Positions 63,481-64,000 of a stretch of DNA of 64,000 nucleotides are shown piece after piece. Numbering within the stretch: the stretch's first letter is position 1; the number at the start of each line of letters is the position of its first letter. A program made the translations under genes and the position numbers. Under the pieces are notes generated by a model, which saw only the letters and a list, made by a program, of their open reading frames with translations, did no database searches and had not been told where the DNA came from. The stretch comes from Steroidobacter agaridevorans (lineage in GTDB: Bacteria > Pseudomonadota > Gammaproteobacteria > Steroidobacterales > Steroidobacteraceae): assembly GCF_009932555.1 (NCBI RefSeq), contig NZ_BLJO01000003.1, positions 682,001-746,000 of the forward strand, in the 5' to 3' direction.

Positions 63481-64000
63481 GTGTCGTTCGTCCATTTACA
63501 TCTGCACACCGAGTACTCGCTGGTCGACAGCGTGGTGCGCATCACCAGCGAAGGCGAGGGCATCCCTGGCCTGATGGACTCGGTCGCGGCCGCGAAGATG
63601 CCGTCGGTCGCGCTCACCGATCAGAGCAATCTGTTCGCGATGGTGAAGTTCTACAAGGCGGCGCAGTCCGCCGGCGTGAAGCCCATCATCGGCGTCGATC
63701 TGCGCATCCATGAAACCGGCGAGCGCGTGGAGCCGTCCTCGCTGGTGCTGCTGTGTCAGACCCCGGTCGGTTACAACAATCTGTCCAAGCTGGTCAGCAA
63801 GTCCTACCTGGAAGGCCAGAAGAAGGGCGTCGCGACGGTGGATCGCAGCTGGCTCAATCCCGAGGACCTCAAAGGGCTGATCGCGCTGTCCGGCGCGCGT
63901 GAAGGCGATATTGGCCGCGCCATCCTCAATGGCCGTTTCGATGAGGCCAACAGCGCGCTGGATTTCTGGCTGAGCTTGTTCGGCGATCGTTTCTATCTGG
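63481..64000 (+). CDS. dnaE: DNA polymerase III alpha subunit (N-terminal part, cut by the window end)
   Basis: GTG start; the first 173 residues are present. The PHP domain begins MSFVHLHLHTEYSLVDSVVRI and continues with ALTDQSNLFAMVKFYKAAQSAGVKPIIGVDL and LVLLCQTPVGYNNLSKLVSKSYLEGQ, typical of replicative alpha subunits. The adenylate-rich start context is weak and there is no strong Shine-Dalgarno sequence. The gene continues past 64,000. Confidence 0.93.
   Translation, partial: MSFVHLHLHTEYSLVDSVVRITSEGEGIPGLMDSVAAAKMPSVALTDQSNLFAMVKFYKAAQSAGVKPIIGVDLRIHETGERVEPSSLVLLCQTPVGYNNLSKLVSKSYLEGQKKGVATVDRSWLNPEDLKGLIALSGAREGDIGRAILNGRFDEANSALDFWLSLFGDRFYL

Noticed and set aside
1-64000. CRISPR arrays, rRNA, tRNA genes and insertion sequences
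   Set aside because: I found no regularly spaced repeats, no tRNA cloverleaf with CCA-type ends, and no transposase. The island integrates at dusA rather than a tRNA gene.

Overview
The window is a junction between a mobile element (1 to about 14,700) and a conserved chromosome (about 14,700 to 64,000). The chromosome is GC-rich, and its housekeeping gene order (dapD-dapC-glnD-map, then rpsB-tsf-pyrH-frr-uppS-cdsA-dxr-rseP-bamA-skp-lpxD-fabZ-lpxA-lpxB-rnhB-dnaE) is typical of Gammaproteobacteria. The TonB receptor with an N-terminal carboxypeptidase-like domain, the GTP-dependent PEP carboxykinase and the dapE/dapD/dapC grouping suggest the Xanthomonadales/Nevskiales/Steroidobacter side of that class. 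That placement is inference; no 16S gene is present.

Mobile element, 1-14,7xx. The integrase (13358-14575, minus) abuts the 5' end of dusA, a known integration hotspot, so the right end of the island lies there and the left end is outside the window. From the right it carries integrase, a PrtN-like small activator, a damaged accessory gene, an unrecognised protein with a C-terminal HTH, a SIR2-HerA (Nezha-type) antiphage pair of visibly lower GC, a MobP-type relaxase with a MobC-like partner, and a predicted oriT (nic core on the minus strand near 4905/4906). Left of oriT are five plus-strand genes: a ParB-like protein, a RadC/JAB protein, two small paralogues resembling DUF6878, and one small unknown protein. 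Each is preceded by a long structured leader built to one plan: an outer stem, an inner hairpin with an RGAC-type loop, a CTTCG-type segment and, in four of five, a small GGC/GCC hairpin just upstream of the Shine-Dalgarno sequence. From the nic polarity this region should enter a recipient first, and all five genes point toward oriT, so the transferred strand is their template. The leaders are therefore candidates for the radC-type RNA motif and/or for single-stranded-DNA promoters acting on a leading region.

Chromosome, 14.7-32.9 kb. dusA is followed by a decayed serine-hydrolase fragment, an M28 peptidase, a class III cyclase-FHA fusion, a TonB receptor plus beta-helix lipoprotein preceded by a four-half-site PhoB array, pckG, a DUF11-like secreted protein, a YoaA/DinG helicase, tsaB, phoB-phoR and a phosphate-starvation porin.

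Pho/Pst region, 32.9-40.3 kb. phoU(1), dsbB and dapE (minus) precede pstS-pstC-pstA-pstB-phoU(2). Pho boxes with a fixed 10-bp gap to the -10 hexamer precede phoB, the porin and pstS, and a longer array precedes the TonB receptor. PhoR/PhoB, the Pst transporter, two PhoU paralogues and two outer-membrane uptake routes thus look like one phosphate-starvation regulon.

40.3-64 kb. A cupin and an M20 peptidase precede lysine synthesis (dapD, dapC), nitrogen sensing (glnD) and map on the minus strand. Divergently, the translation/isoprenoid/envelope cluster runs from rpsB (with an unusual C-terminal extension) through bamA and lipid A synthesis to dnaE, which is cut by the window end.
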